Positions 8,268-17,424 of a DNA stretch of 64,000 bases are shown here, one piece after another (the stretch's first letter is position 1; each line of letters opens with the position of its first letter). The notes beneath the pieces were generated by a model. The model searched no databases. It worked only from the letters and a program-made list of their open reading frames with translations, and was not told the origin of the DNA. Made by a program: the position numbers and the translations under genes. Source of the DNA: Clostridium sp. Cult3 (GTDB lineage: Bacteria > Bacillota > Clostridia > Tissierellales > Tepidimicrobiaceae); the NCBI RefSeq assembly GCF_021655115.1, contig NZ_PPXY01000019.1:124001-188000 (forward strand), written 5' to 3'.

Positions 8268-9494
8268 CTATATTGATTCATTAAATATCCTTTCACATTT
8301 AGTAATCAAACTTCCAATATCATTTCCCTGTATAAAATCCCAACCAATCCACATATATTTGTTATCCTTAGATATTCTGTTATCCACTTCTGGATTGGTG
8401 CTTGGAAATCTTCCATTGTGAGATAGTATCTCCCCTACTTCTCTGGAGACAAAAAAGTTTACAAAAGGCTTTAACTTATCCTTCTTTGATTTCTTACTTA
8501 ATAAGAATATTGGACTTATAATAGCTCCATCCTCTGGCCATACAGCTACCATAGGTCCACCTCTTTTGGTCATCTTCGTAAAGAAATAGGGCATAATGGT
8601 AATGGCTGGCCTTTCAGTCTTCATATGGGACTTTACCATCTCCGATGGGTGCATACTCTTAAGCAGAGATTTGCCCAGCCTCTTAATTCCTTCTTCTCCA
8701 TATTCCTTGTATATGGTCAAAAGCATAGCATTAAATAGATCAAAGTCCTCTATTGGCAGGGATACAGAGTTTTCAAATTCAGGCTCTAAGATATCCTTCC
8801 AACTGCTAGGGATTTTTCTCCCCTTTAATTCTTCAGTATTTACAAGAAATACCGCTGGAACCACCCCTATTACCGTATATTCCTTCCTTGGATCTTGTAA
8901 ACTTATATATTCATTTTGAAAATCTTCATTTAATCTATCCAAATCCGATATATCTTCAAAAGTTCCCTTTTCTTTAAATTTACCCATCAATTTCTTATCG
9001 AAGAATAGATCAAAACCAGCAGATATAAATAGATCTGATAAATCATCTTCGGATTCTGATTTTTGAATATCCCCCTTTATCCAGTCGATACCTCCAGCGG
9101 CAGCCTTAAGTTCATAATCGATCTTAAGACCTAATTTCATACCTTCTTCCTCCAGCCAAGTATTAAAAGCATCCATCAAGGGAACTCTAACAGGACAGGG
9201 AAGGATTCCATCAATTCTTATATCCGTATCTTCACCTTTCCTCTTATGAATTAAATCATAGTCTACCATTTGCCTATTTTGTTCAATAGCCTCTGTAAGC
9301 TTTTGTGTAAACACTTGAATATTCATATTTTTACTCTTTAAGGCCATTTCCAAGGAAATGGTCTTTCCCATAAGCTTTCTCATATTTTCATTACCTATTT
9401 GTTCAAATCCATTGGCTACAAATACATCTATAGTTTCTGGATACTTTTCTGTAATATGGTATATCTTATCCTTCATATCGAAATATTTAGTCAT
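8268..9494 (-). CDS. Leaderless ABC substrate-binding-like protein with DUF1858-like N-terminus
   Basis: A 408-residue protein. Residues 1-80 form a helical segment resembling DUF1858 (YHITEKYPETIDVFVANGFE); from about residue 100 the sequence resembles periplasmic iron-type binding proteins (PSSWKDILEPEF, SFAxx-like loops, FVNFFVSREVGEILS). It has neither a signal peptide nor a lipobox, so it should stay in the cytosol, which is unusual for this fold. The start at 9494 follows AGGAGGG by six to seven bases. It is the first gene of the cluster and is preceded by the operator shared with hcp. It may bind a small ligand or metal complex for the ATPase/GTPase encoded downstream; this is inference. 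Confidence 0.78.
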   Translation of the reverse strand: MTKYFDMKDKIYHITEKYPETIDVFVANGFEQIGNENMRKLMGKTISLEMALKSKNMNIQVFTQKLTEAIEQNRQMVDYDLIHKRKGEDTDIRIDGILPCPVRVPLMDAFNTWLEEEGMKLGLKIDYELKAAAGGIDWIKGDIQKSESEDDLSDLFISAGFDLFFDKKLMGKFKEKGTFEDISDLDRLNEDFQNEYISLQDPRKEYTVIGVVPAVFLVNTEELKGRKIPSSWKDILEPEFENSVSLPIEDFDLFNAMLLTIYKEYGEEGIKRLGKSLLKSMHPSEMVKSHMKTERPAITIMPYFFTKMTKRGGPMVAVWPEDGAIISPIFLLSKKSKKDKLKPFVNFFVSREVGEILSHNGRFPSTNPEVDNRISKDNKYMWIGWDFIQGNDIGSLITKCERIFNESI

Positions 9495-9551
9495 ATTCAA
9501 CCCTCCTAACCTCATCCTCATCTATTTTATGCTTTTTATTGGATATAGTCG

Positions 9552-9565
9552 GTAACCTATGTTAC
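9552..9565. promoter_or_regulatory. GTAAC-N4-GTTAC dyad upstream of the ABC/GTPase cluster
   Basis: GTAACCTATGTTAC, identical in sequence and in flanks (18 bases, 9549-9566) to the site upstream of hcp. It lies 58 bases upstream of the first start codon, nearly the same distance as in hcp (61), so both promoters are probably read by the same CRP/FNR-type regulator. Confidence 0.72.
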
Positions 9566-9608
9566 AAAAATAAAAAAAGCGCTGTAATTCTTATAATAAT
9601 CACAACGC
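9566..9608 (-). terminator. Rho-independent terminator of the ABC exporter/HAD operon
   Basis: An imperfect 11-position stem (9579-9589 with 9598-9608, two mismatches) is followed on the minus strand by a T-rich run (plus-strand A-run 9566-9578). Confidence 0.7.
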
Positions 9609-9626
9609 AGTAAAATTGACATACTA

Positions 9627-10097
9627 TCAATTCCTCAAAGTAGCTTTAACCTTGTTTTCACTTAGTATAATCTCCAAGGCTTCCTTAATAGACCTTGCTA
9701 CTATATGAGCATGAGATAACAATTTCCCACAAGCCCCTTCCCCTTCAATAACAGCTATGGATAATATGGACTCCTGAAACATGGGTATATCGTTAAACCC
9801 GTTTCCTACAACTAAGGTATTCTGTCCTCCTAATCTTTTAACTATATCCCTTTTGGATTCACCAGCATTTTCCTTTGGAAAAGTCCATACCTTTCCTGGA
9901 AGCCTGCTACATTCCTTTGCTACGGTACCATAGGTATCGGCAGTCAGTATGTAAATATCTACATGCTTATCAAGTTCTACGAAGAGTTCTTCTACACCTT
10001 CTAAAACCTTACCATCTACAGCTATAGTACCATTGTAGTCAAATACTACATTTTGAATCTCTATTTTTTCTCTTCCTGGTATTTCATATACTAACAT
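9627..10097 (-). CDS. HAD-family hydrolase, short soluble P-type-ATPase-like type
   Basis: A 156-residue HAD protein with motif I DYNGT (residues 20-24), motif II around ILTAD (51-55), a lysine region and motif IV GNGFNDIPMF (97-106). It has no cap insertion and resembles the soluble phosphatases related to the P-domain of P-type ATPases. The start codon follows the stop of the ABC gene directly, with GAGAGGTGG upstream, so it is the third gene of that operon. Its substrate is unknown; a link to the exporter is only contextual. Confidence 0.82.
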   Translation of the reverse strand: MLVYEIPGREKIEIQNVVFDYNGTIAVDGKVLEGVEELFVELDKHVDIYILTADTYGTVAKECSRLPGKVWTFPKENAGESKRDIVKRLGGQNTLVVGNGFNDIPMFQESILSIAVIEGEGACGKLLSHAHIVARSIKEALEIILSENKVKATLRN

Positions 10098-11927
10098 TTA
10101 TACCACCTCTCCTATATTCATAAATTGGCTCATATATAGATTATAATATTTGCCCTTTTTATCTATAAGTTGGTCATGATTTCCCTTTTCCACAATTTTA
10201 CCATCATCTATAACCATTATTATATCTGCCTCTCTTATGGTACTAAGCCTATGGGCTATTATAAAGGTTGTACGCCCTTTCATAAGTTGAACCATAGCTT
10301 CTTGGATTTTTAATTCTGTCCTAGTATCTACACTGGAAGTTGCCTCATCTAGTATAAGTATAGATGGATCGGCTAATATGGCTCTTGATATGGCTATTAA
10401 TTGTCTCTGTCCTTGACTTAAATTCATACCCCCTTCAGAAAGGATGGTATCATAACCCATAGGCAATCTACTTATAAAATCATGGGCTTTGGACATTTTT
10501 GCAGCCCTTTCTATCTCTTCATAGGTGGCATCTAATCTACCGTATCTTATATTTTCCTCTATGGTACCTGAAAACAGATAGGTATCCTGTAGTACCATTC
10601 CAAATATTTCTCTTAAACTATCTTTTTGATAGTCCTTTATGTTTATTCCGTCTATCAATATTTCCCCTTCTTCTATTTCATAGAATCCTGTCAATAAATT
10701 TACTATGGTAGTCTTCCCAGCGCCAGTAGCCCCTACTAAGGCTATATTGGTTCCTGGTTCCACCTTAAAGGAGATATCCTTGAGGACTGGTTCACCTGGC
10801 TCGTACTCAAAACTAACAAATTTGAATTCCACTTCCCCTTCAATATCTGTTGCTAGAATGGCTCCTTCCCCATCCTTTCTTTCTTCTTCTTCATCTAATA
10901 TTTCAAATACCCTTTCTGCTCCAGCTATACCCGATTGTAGAGTATTAAAGGTGTTGGCCAATTCATTTAATGGCCTTGTAAACTGTCTCGAATAGAATAT
11001 GAAGCTAGCAATTATACCTACGGATATTTTTCCCTTTACTGCTAATGCACCGCCCAATATAGCAATAACACCAAAGCCAAAGTTATTTATTACATTCATA
11101 AGGGGCATGATAAAGCCTGACCAAATTTGGGCCTTGACTCCAACCTCCCTTAATATATGGTTTTGTCGTATAAATTCATCTACCACCTTATCCTCCTTGT
11201 TAAATGCCTTTACTACATGGATTCCCCCTATAGTTTCCTCAATATGTCCATTTAACAATCCTAGGGCTTCCTGTTGTTCTTTAAACAACACTTTAGTCCT
11301 TTTTGCGATAGTTTTAGTTAGAAGATATACCATAGGTACGGTTATTAAACTAGCTATGGTCATAAATCCACTTAAACGTATCATCATAATTAAGGAGCCT
11401 ACGATGTTTACCACCGAAGCCATAAATTGAACTGTAGATTGGGATATAGTATTACTAATATTATCTACGTCGTTAGTAAGTCTACTCATTAATTCCCCAT
11501 GGGTCTGAGTATCAAAATAGACTATTGGAAGGGATTGGAGTTTGCCAAATAAACTTTTCCTTATATCGTGTACCACCTTTTGAGCAATTCCAGCTACTAT
11601 ATACTCCTGTAAAAAGGTTAGTCCACTATCCAATATATATATTGATAACAATAGAGCTGATATAAACTTTAATCTTCCAAACTCTACAAGATTAGGCCCA
11701 GGAAATATTGCATCTACAGCCTTCCCAATGAGAAATGGAACAAGTAGCCCCAATATTCCTGAGGTTAATACCAATAAAAAGGTAGCAGACAGTCCTATTT
11801 TCTCTTTCCTAAAAAAATCCCATAGCCTATTCAATGTATATCTGATATCCTTTGCTTTCTCTACAGGCATAATAGCTCTTCTTCCACCTGAAATACCTGC
11901 AGGTCTTCTACTACGTCTAGGATCCAA
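10098..11927 (-). CDS. ABC exporter half-transporter, canonical subunit
   Basis: A 609-residue fusion of a six-helix exporter domain (about residues 30-330) and an ABC domain with Walker A GATGAGKT, signature LSQGQ, Walker B ILILDEATS and H-loop IIAHR, so its catalytic glutamate and histidine are intact. It pairs with the upstream gene, whose site is degenerate, as in heterodimeric exporters such as LmrCD or TM287/288. The start is TTG at 11927: AAGGGGG lies about 11 bases upstream and the resulting Arg/Gly/Pro-rich N-terminal extension is typical of this subunit. It overlaps the upstream gene by 11 bases. Substrate unknown, probably drugs or peptides. Confidence 0.9.
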   Translation of the reverse strand: MDPRRSRRPAGISGGRRAIMPVEKAKDIRYTLNRLWDFFRKEKIGLSATFLLVLTSGILGLLVPFLIGKAVDAIFPGPNLVEFGRLKFISALLLSIYILDSGLTFLQEYIVAGIAQKVVHDIRKSLFGKLQSLPIVYFDTQTHGELMSRLTNDVDNISNTISQSTVQFMASVVNIVGSLIMMIRLSGFMTIASLITVPMVYLLTKTIAKRTKVLFKEQQEALGLLNGHIEETIGGIHVVKAFNKEDKVVDEFIRQNHILREVGVKAQIWSGFIMPLMNVINNFGFGVIAILGGALAVKGKISVGIIASFIFYSRQFTRPLNELANTFNTLQSGIAGAERVFEILDEEEERKDGEGAILATDIEGEVEFKFVSFEYEPGEPVLKDISFKVEPGTNIALVGATGAGKTTIVNLLTGFYEIEEGEILIDGINIKDYQKDSLREIFGMVLQDTYLFSGTIEENIRYGRLDATYEEIERAAKMSKAHDFISRLPMGYDTILSEGGMNLSQGQRQLIAISRAILADPSILILDEATSSVDTRTELKIQEAMVQLMKGRTTFIIAHRLSTIREADIIMVIDDGKIVEKGNHDQLIDKKGKYYNLYMSQFMNIGEVV

Positions 11928-13665
11928 TATATTCTAACCCCCTTCCCATCTGAGAATGATAGATATCCCTATAAACTTGAGAATTGTCTATAAGCTCATT
12001 ATGGTTCCCTAATCCTACTATTCTACCTCCATCCATTACAAGGATTTTATCTGCATCCATTACAGAAGTTATCCTTTGGGCTATAAGTATAGTAGTGGTA
12101 TCCTTTAGATAATCTTTTAATCCTTTTCTTATTTCCTTTTCCGTAATCATGTCTACAGCAGAAGTGCTATCATCTAAAATCAATATTTTAGGTTTCTTCA
12201 ATAAGGCCCGGGCTATGGAAATCCTCTGTTTTTGTCCACCAGACAGATTAACCCCTCCCTGCCCTAAATAAGTATTATAGCCCTCATTAAAGGATAGGAT
12301 GAAATCATGGGCTTTTGAAATTTTAGACACCTTTTCTACTTCTTCATCGGTGGCTTTTTCATCTCCCCATTTAATATTCTCCTTTATGTTCCCAGTAAAC
12401 AGCAGGGTCTTTTGGGGGACTATGGCAATATTTTCCCTTAACTCATGTAGGTCCATATCCTTTATATCTATTCCATCTATTTTTATGCTTCCTTCCGTTG
12501 GATCATAAAATCTAGGTATTAAATTGATTAGCGTAGATTTTCCCGATCCAGTGGAACCTATAATCGCCAAAGTTTCACCTGGATTTACTGAAAAGCTTAT
12601 ATCTTCCAAAACATATTTGTTGTTTTCATGATATTTAAAATATACATTGTGTAACTCTAGCTTTCCCTTTATATCCTTAAAAGGAAAGGGCGTTTCCTTT
12701 GTATATATAATATTTTCCGTACTAAATACCTCTCCAATTCTCTCAGCAGAGGCTTTAGCTCTAATATACATATTTAATATTCTAGTAGTCATAACTAGAG
12801 AAAACAATAGCCTGTTCATATAGTTTACAAAAGCCATTATCTTACCAACTTCTAAATTCCCACCATTGACCCTTAGTCCTCCTACCCATAGGATTAATAC
12901 AATACCTATATTAACTATCAAGGCTACAATAGGATTAAACAAGGCCACTATTCTCATACCCTTTAAGCTTACATCCCTCAAATTATTATTTACTTCCTCA
13001 AAACGAGATTCTTCATAATCAAATCGATTAAAAGCTTTTACCACTCTTATACCTGCTAGGTATTCCCTCATAACTCCATTGACCTTATCTAAAGCCTTTT
13101 GAATCCTTGTAAATATAGGATAGGATATCCTAAGATTTATCAATATGGTAATCCCTACTATTGGAACAATTCCAATGAGTATAAATCCCATTTTGGAATC
13201 CAGTAAAAAGGTCATCACTATAGCCCCTATTCCAAGTATAGGGGCTTTAACAAATACCCTCATCATTCCATGGGCAAAATTTTGCACCTGATTTACGTCA
13301 TTGGTAAGCCTAGTAATCAAGGTAGCGTCTTGAAACTTATTTATATTTTCAAAGGATAGACTCTGTATCTTAATATACAGGTCTTCCCTTAAATCTGCAC
13401 CAAAGCTTTGAGACACTTTAGAAGACACTATATTTCTAACTACTGCAGAAATAGCCCCTAATCCAGTGACCAAAAACATTAGTCCTCCTAGTTTAAGCAC
13501 ATAATCCATATCTTTGTTTTTTACACCAATATCTATTACCTTAGACATGATAGTAGGCTGAATTAAATCCCCCATGGCTTCAAGTATCAAAAAAATAAGG
13601 GCTATAAAAAACTCCTTCTTGTACTTTTTTATATATTTATTTAAATAATCCATATTTCCATTCAT
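11917..13665 (-). CDS. ABC exporter half-transporter, degenerate-site subunit
   Basis: A 582-residue protein with six transmembrane helices followed by an ABC domain: Walker A GSTGSGKS, signature LSGGQ, but Walker B reads ILILDDSTS (Asp in place of the catalytic Glu) and the H-loop reads LIAQR (Gln in place of His). Such substitutions mark the non-catalytic site of heterodimeric exporters; the partner gene downstream supplies the canonical residues. The start at 13665 is preferred to the GTG at 13677 because AGGTGGAG precedes it at normal spacing. First gene of a three-gene operon with the partner subunit and a HAD hydrolase. Confidence 0.9.
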   Translation of the reverse strand: MNGNMDYLNKYIKKYKKEFFIALIFLILEAMGDLIQPTIMSKVIDIGVKNKDMDYVLKLGGLMFLVTGLGAISAVVRNIVSSKVSQSFGADLREDLYIKIQSLSFENINKFQDATLITRLTNDVNQVQNFAHGMMRVFVKAPILGIGAIVMTFLLDSKMGFILIGIVPIVGITILINLRISYPIFTRIQKALDKVNGVMREYLAGIRVVKAFNRFDYEESRFEEVNNNLRDVSLKGMRIVALFNPIVALIVNIGIVLILWVGGLRVNGGNLEVGKIMAFVNYMNRLLFSLVMTTRILNMYIRAKASAERIGEVFSTENIIYTKETPFPFKDIKGKLELHNVYFKYHENNKYVLEDISFSVNPGETLAIIGSTGSGKSTLINLIPRFYDPTEGSIKIDGIDIKDMDLHELRENIAIVPQKTLLFTGNIKENIKWGDEKATDEEVEKVSKISKAHDFILSFNEGYNTYLGQGGVNLSGGQKQRISIARALLKKPKILILDDSTSAVDMITEKEIRKGLKDYLKDTTTILIAQRITSVMDADKILVMDGGRIVGLGNHNELIDNSQVYRDIYHSQMGRGLEYIGS

Positions 13666-13721
13666 AAGCTTCTCCACCTATGTCTTTTTATTATATTATA
13701 TTATTTAGATACCCTAAATAC

Positions 13722-13753
13722 AAATAAAACCGAGTTGATTTTACAACTCAGTT
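13722..13753 (-). terminator. Rho-independent terminator after the amidohydrolase
   Basis: A 10-bp stem (13728-13737 with 13744-13753, one G-T pair) is followed on the minus strand by a T-rich stretch (plus-strand 13722-13729). Confidence 0.8.
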
Positions 13754-13775
13754 CTATTATCACGCTGTAGTATTA

Positions 13776-15014
13776 TTAGATTTCCTTCTTTACAAAATGT
13801 CCCTCTTTCATAATCACTTTCATATTTTCAACAGTTATGTGGTGAATATCTTCAAGGGGATTTCCTTGGATAACCAATAAATCGGCAAACTTACCTTCCT
13901 CAATGGTTCCAGTAATATCATCTATCTTAAGCATCTCTGCACCGTTCTTAGTGGCTGCTACTATTACTTCCATCTCCGTCAACCCCGCCTTGTTTAAAGC
14001 ATACATCTCAGTAATAGCATACTTTCCATAAGGAGTTAAACTGCTACAGAAGGAGTCCGAACCTACGGTTATTCTAATGCCTTTACTATTAGCATTTCGA
14101 AGATTGTCTATAATACGGTTTAATTCTTTTTCAGCAGTAGTTTCTCCTGGATATTTATCGTGGATAGGCCTATAGGGTGGCTCATATACTGTAAACCATT
14201 CGTAAAAAAACTGCAGCGTAGGACAAAAGGTAATGTCCTTTTCTTTCATTATATCTAGACATTCTTCATTTAACTCTTGACCATGGATAATTGCAGATAC
14301 ACCTGCTTTACAAGAATTCAATGCTCCTTCATAGCCTTCTGCATGGGACCAAACTGGTAATCCTACCATATTACATTCATCTACTACCGCTTGGATTTCT
14401 TCCATGCAGTAATGGGTATCTGCCTTAGCGTCATGTCTCCAGATGCCTCCCCCTGTGGACCAGATCTTAATGGCATCTGGGTTTTCTCGAATTCTCCCTC
14501 TAATGGCCCTTCTCAACTCCCAAGGTCCGTCTACTCTTTCTGCCCAAGGATGGGAATCATCATTGTATTCCAGTGGTAACTTATGAGAGTCCCCATGACC
14601 AGCAGTCCTACAAAATCCAAGACCTGTTGCAACAACTCTAGGACCAGGGATTATTCCCTTTTCAATCATATTTCGAATATGTATACCTGATCGAGAAATT
14701 TCACCTACAGATGTAAGGCCATGTTCTAGTGCTTCTTGAGCTTGGGCAACTGCTACTATTGTCTTCTGGATAACAGGTTCCAAAACCCATTCCGTATCAT
14801 CATCGCTAAGATTTCCACTAAAATGTAGATGGGTATCGATTATACCTGGCATAATAGTTTTCCCTGTAATGTCAATAATTTCACAATCCACATCTACATC
14901 TACCTTTGGTCCTGCATATTGAATCTTTTTACCATCAATTATAATAAGGGAATCTTCTACTGTTTCTCCAGTCCCATCTATCAACATCCCACCCTTAAAT
15001 GCAACCTTAGTCAT
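13776..15014 (-). CDS. Amidohydrolase-superfamily metal-dependent hydrolase
   Basis: A 412-residue protein of the imidazolonepropionase/prolidase-like branch of amidohydrolases. Visible metal ligands: DTHLH (residues 60-64) near the first barrel strand, a lysine in AIKIWSTGGG, histidines in WSHAEG and IIHGQE, and an aspartate in TVGSDS. The N- and C-terminal segments form the usual small beta-sandwich (LLVIQGNPLEDI). GGGAGG lies seven bases before the ATG. It is monocistronic with its own terminator. The reaction cannot be specified; related proteins hydrolyse cyclic amides or Xaa-Pro dipeptides. Confidence 0.87.
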   Translation of the reverse strand: MTKVAFKGGMLIDGTGETVEDSLIIIDGKKIQYAGPKVDVDVDCEIIDITGKTIMPGIIDTHLHFSGNLSDDDTEWVLEPVIQKTIVAVAQAQEALEHGLTSVGEISRSGIHIRNMIEKGIIPGPRVVATGLGFCRTAGHGDSHKLPLEYNDDSHPWAERVDGPWELRRAIRGRIRENPDAIKIWSTGGGIWRHDAKADTHYCMEEIQAVVDECNMVGLPVWSHAEGYEGALNSCKAGVSAIIHGQELNEECLDIMKEKDITFCPTLQFFYEWFTVYEPPYRPIHDKYPGETTAEKELNRIIDNLRNANSKGIRITVGSDSFCSSLTPYGKYAITEMYALNKAGLTEMEVIVAATKNGAEMLKIDDITGTIEEGKFADLLVIQGNPLEDIHHITVENMKVIMKEGHFVKKEI

Positions 15015-15091
15015 CCCATTACCTCCCTATACTTATATTAATTTGTCCATATATATTTTATATTATATTTTAAACCTTATCAAGAAGTGTA

Positions 15092-15319
15092 TTAACCTCC
15101 ACCAACAGGAGGAAATAGGGCTACAATATCTCCATCTTCTATTTGTCTATCTAAGGAACCATCTATTCCATTGAGCAAGGCTATGCTTACCTCTTTTTCA
15201 TCTATGTTTAAAGCCTCTATTACCTGGGATATAGTAGTACCTTCTTCAAACTCCATTATCTGTTTCTTTTCTCTTCCTTCCCTAAAGTAGGCAAATAACC
15301 TAACTTCTGCTTTTATCAT
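15092..15319 (-). CDS. MoaD/ThiS-family sulfur-carrier protein
   Basis: A 75-residue beta-grasp protein ending in PPVGGG, the C-terminal diglycine that is thiocarboxylated in MoaD/ThiS carriers. The start at 15319 follows AAAGGAGG at normal spacing; longer forms have no ribosome site. It lies 140 bases downstream of the aldehyde ferredoxin oxidoreductase, after a weak terminator-like hairpin, and probably supplies the sulfur of the pterin dithiolene. MoaD-like genes next to tungsten oxidoreductases are a known pattern. No moaE is in the window. Confidence 0.88.
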   Translation of the reverse strand: MIKAEVRLFAYFREGREKKQIMEFEEGTTISQVIEALNIDEKEVSIALLNGIDGSLDRQIEDGDIVALFPPVGGG

Positions 15320-15395
15320 AATACGCCTCCTTTCACCATTATTATATAATATAGACTTGCATAATGCATCAATTAATTGACTCAAAATCTATATG

Positions 15396-15433
15396 AATAA
15401 AATAAGATGGCAGACCATCTTTATAGCCTGCCA
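15396..15433 (-). terminator. Probable terminator between AOR and the MoaD-like gene
   Basis: A short stem TGGCAG/CTGCCA (15408-15413 with 15428-15433) followed on the minus strand by a T-rich stretch. It is weak and may only attenuate read-through. Confidence 0.5.
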
Positions 15434-15458
15434 CCCTTTTTATGGATATCTACCTGCT

Positions 15459-17291
15459 TTATTTGTCAGCCAAACCTAAATATTTCTTGTAATCTTCAAG
15501 ACCTAATCTCTCTAAAGTATCTTCCGTTGGTATACCCTTCTCATCCCAGCCTCGTACAGAGTAGTATTCAGGAAGTAATTTATCAAGATGGTGTACATGG
15601 CCTTTCGTAGGTCCATTTACTACAGGGTCTTCTAATAGTCTCTTTGGAAGTTTGTCATGAGAACTATCTATACCTTCTCTTAAGTTAAATAGTTTTTCTA
15701 AGTTCCAAACCCTTTCTCCTGCTTCTAACAGTGTTTCGTCATTATATATATCCCCGCATACTGCATTATACATATCTACATAGTCAGGTAAACCTAATCC
15801 AAAGGTACTGAATACGCAAAGTCCTATAGAGTCTATAACAGCAGTTAAGTCATGGAAGGTCTTAGCATAAGCTGCTTTTCCTTCTAAGGATAGTCTATCT
15901 AACTTTTCTGGATATCCTAATATTTCAGGGCTTATCATATATCCTTTAATATGACAACCACCTCTGTTGTTTACAGCGTAGGTAATACCATGTCCTTGAA
16001 CTCCTCTTGGATCATATGCAGGAAGTTCTTGTTTCTTAACGGTCATAGATATTTCTGGAGCGCCATAGGATTCTGCTAATCTATAAGAACCTTCAGCTAA
16101 CTTGTCACCAAAGCCTTCCCTTAATACCATCTTCTTTGTCCAGCCTAATACAGCGTCTGCATCTCCCCATTTTAGACTTAGACCATCTGCAGCTATCTCT
16201 TCATCTTTAATATATCCTTTTTCATAAAGTTCCATAGCAGCGGCTATAGTTGCACCAGCTGAAATTGTATCCAATCCATATTCGTTACAGAGCATATTAC
16301 ATTCATTGATTACATCATAATCATAAACATCACAGTCTGCTCCAAAGGACCATATAGTTTCGTATTCTGGCCCACCGACTACAGTGCCATCAGCTAATTT
16401 TACTATTCTACCACAAGCAATAGGGCATCTAAAACAAGGATGCTTTCTAACAAGATGTTTCTCCGTCATAGTTTCCCCACTTATTAGATCTGCCTTTTCA
16501 GTATAGGATTCTTGGAAATTTCTAACTGGCATTACACCAGATTCATTTATTATATTTACTAAAACTGCACTACCATAGGAAGGTAATCCACCACCAGCTA
16601 CTGGATCTTCTCTTAATATTTTAATCTTCTCTTGGGAAACCTTCTTAGTCCTCTCTTCGTCAAATAGAGAAACTTTATTCGTCCCCTTTACTACTACAGC
16701 CTTTAAGTTCTTTGAACCCATAACAGCTCCTACGCCACCTCTACCTGCTGCTCTGTCTATATCATTCATTACTGAAGCCATTGGAGATAGCTTTTCTCCT
16801 GCTGGGCCAATGCAGAGGACTTTCACCTTCTCATGTTCCTTTTCTAACGCTTCTGTAACTTCTGATGAGGTCATTCCCCAAAGATGAGATGCATCTCTAA
16901 TTTCTACTTTATCATCTTCAATATATAAATATACTGGCTTGTCAGCACGGCCTTCAAATATTATTGCATCATGTCCTGTGGATTTGAAATTAGGTCCCCA
17001 ATATCCACCAGAGTTTGCAATAGCAATAGTACCAGTTAATGGAGATTTAGTTATAACCATATACCTTCCACTGGTTGGTACCGGTGCGCCTGTTAAAGCT
17101 CCTGTAGCTATTATCATCTTGTTTTCTTCGCTTAGTGGGTCAACATTAACAGGAACTTCATCCATCATTACTTTTACTCCTAATCCTCTTGCACCTAAAT
17201 ACTTTTGTGCTATTTCTAAATCTAGAGGTTCTACTTCAACGGTTCTCTCCGTTAAATTGACTCTTAAAATCTTCCCCATATATCCATTCAT
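15459..17291 (-). CDS. aor: Tungsten-dependent aldehyde:ferredoxin oxidoreductase
   Basis: A 610-residue member of the AOR family, which oxidises aldehydes to acids with ferredoxin or, in the reverse direction, reduces acids. The N-terminal domain (1-205) has the pterin-binding landmarks (SGRYMVITKSPLTG, GPAGE, DRAAGRGGVGAVMGSKNLKA). The [4Fe-4S] ligands are C286-x2-C289-x3-C293 and C492. Length is normal. AAGGAGG precedes the ATG. It lies behind a sigma-54 promoter and two dyads next to a MOSC-domain sigma-54 activator, so expression is probably switched by that protein. The tupABC transporter in this window would provide the tungsten. Confidence 0.95.
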   Translation of the reverse strand: MNGYMGKILRVNLTERTVEVEPLDLEIAQKYLGARGLGVKVMMDEVPVNVDPLSEENKMIIATGALTGAPVPTSGRYMVITKSPLTGTIAIANSGGYWGPNFKSTGHDAIIFEGRADKPVYLYIEDDKVEIRDASHLWGMTSSEVTEALEKEHEKVKVLCIGPAGEKLSPMASVMNDIDRAAGRGGVGAVMGSKNLKAVVVKGTNKVSLFDEERTKKVSQEKIKILREDPVAGGGLPSYGSAVLVNIINESGVMPVRNFQESYTEKADLISGETMTEKHLVRKHPCFRCPIACGRIVKLADGTVVGGPEYETIWSFGADCDVYDYDVINECNMLCNEYGLDTISAGATIAAAMELYEKGYIKDEEIAADGLSLKWGDADAVLGWTKKMVLREGFGDKLAEGSYRLAESYGAPEISMTVKKQELPAYDPRGVQGHGITYAVNNRGGCHIKGYMISPEILGYPEKLDRLSLEGKAAYAKTFHDLTAVIDSIGLCVFSTFGLGLPDYVDMYNAVCGDIYNDETLLEAGERVWNLEKLFNLREGIDSSHDKLPKRLLEDPVVNGPTKGHVHHLDKLLPEYYSVRGWDEKGIPTEDTLERLGLEDYKKYLGLADK

Positions 17292-17358
17292 GATAATCCT
17301 CCTTTATATGTTGTATAGTTGACTTTGTAATTAATAATATTTCTTCTATAAATAATAT

Positions 17359-17376
17359 ATGCATTTTTCATGCCAA
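17359..17376 (-). promoter_or_regulatory. Sigma-54 promoter of the aldehyde oxidoreductase gene
   Basis: Minus strand TTGGCATGAAAAATGCAT has GG (17374-17373) and GC (17362-17361) separated by exactly 10 bases, the invariant -24/-12 spacing of sigma-54 promoters. The start of transcription would be near 17349, leaving a leader of about 58 bases before the AOR start codon. Confidence 0.82.
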
Positions 17377-17421
17377 ATAATAAAAGCTTAGACATGCCTT
17401 CGATGTCTAAGCTTTTATTAT
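17377..17421. terminator. Long-stem terminator between the MOSC activator and AOR
   Basis: A perfect 19-bp stem (17377-17395 with 17403-17421) with a 7-base loop and AT-rich flanks. It would end the moaA-moaC-MOSC-activator transcript and insulate the sigma-54 promoter that starts at the next base. Confidence 0.85.
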
Positions 17422-17424
17422 GGT

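Noticed and set aside
10705-11430. Plus-strand open frames opposite the ABC exporter gene
   Set aside because: Antisense of conserved ABC domains; no translation signals.
16939-17322. Plus-strand open frame of 127 codons opposite the AOR start
   Set aside because: Shadow of the AOR coding strand; composition follows the antisense of conserved AOR sequence and there is no ribosome site.
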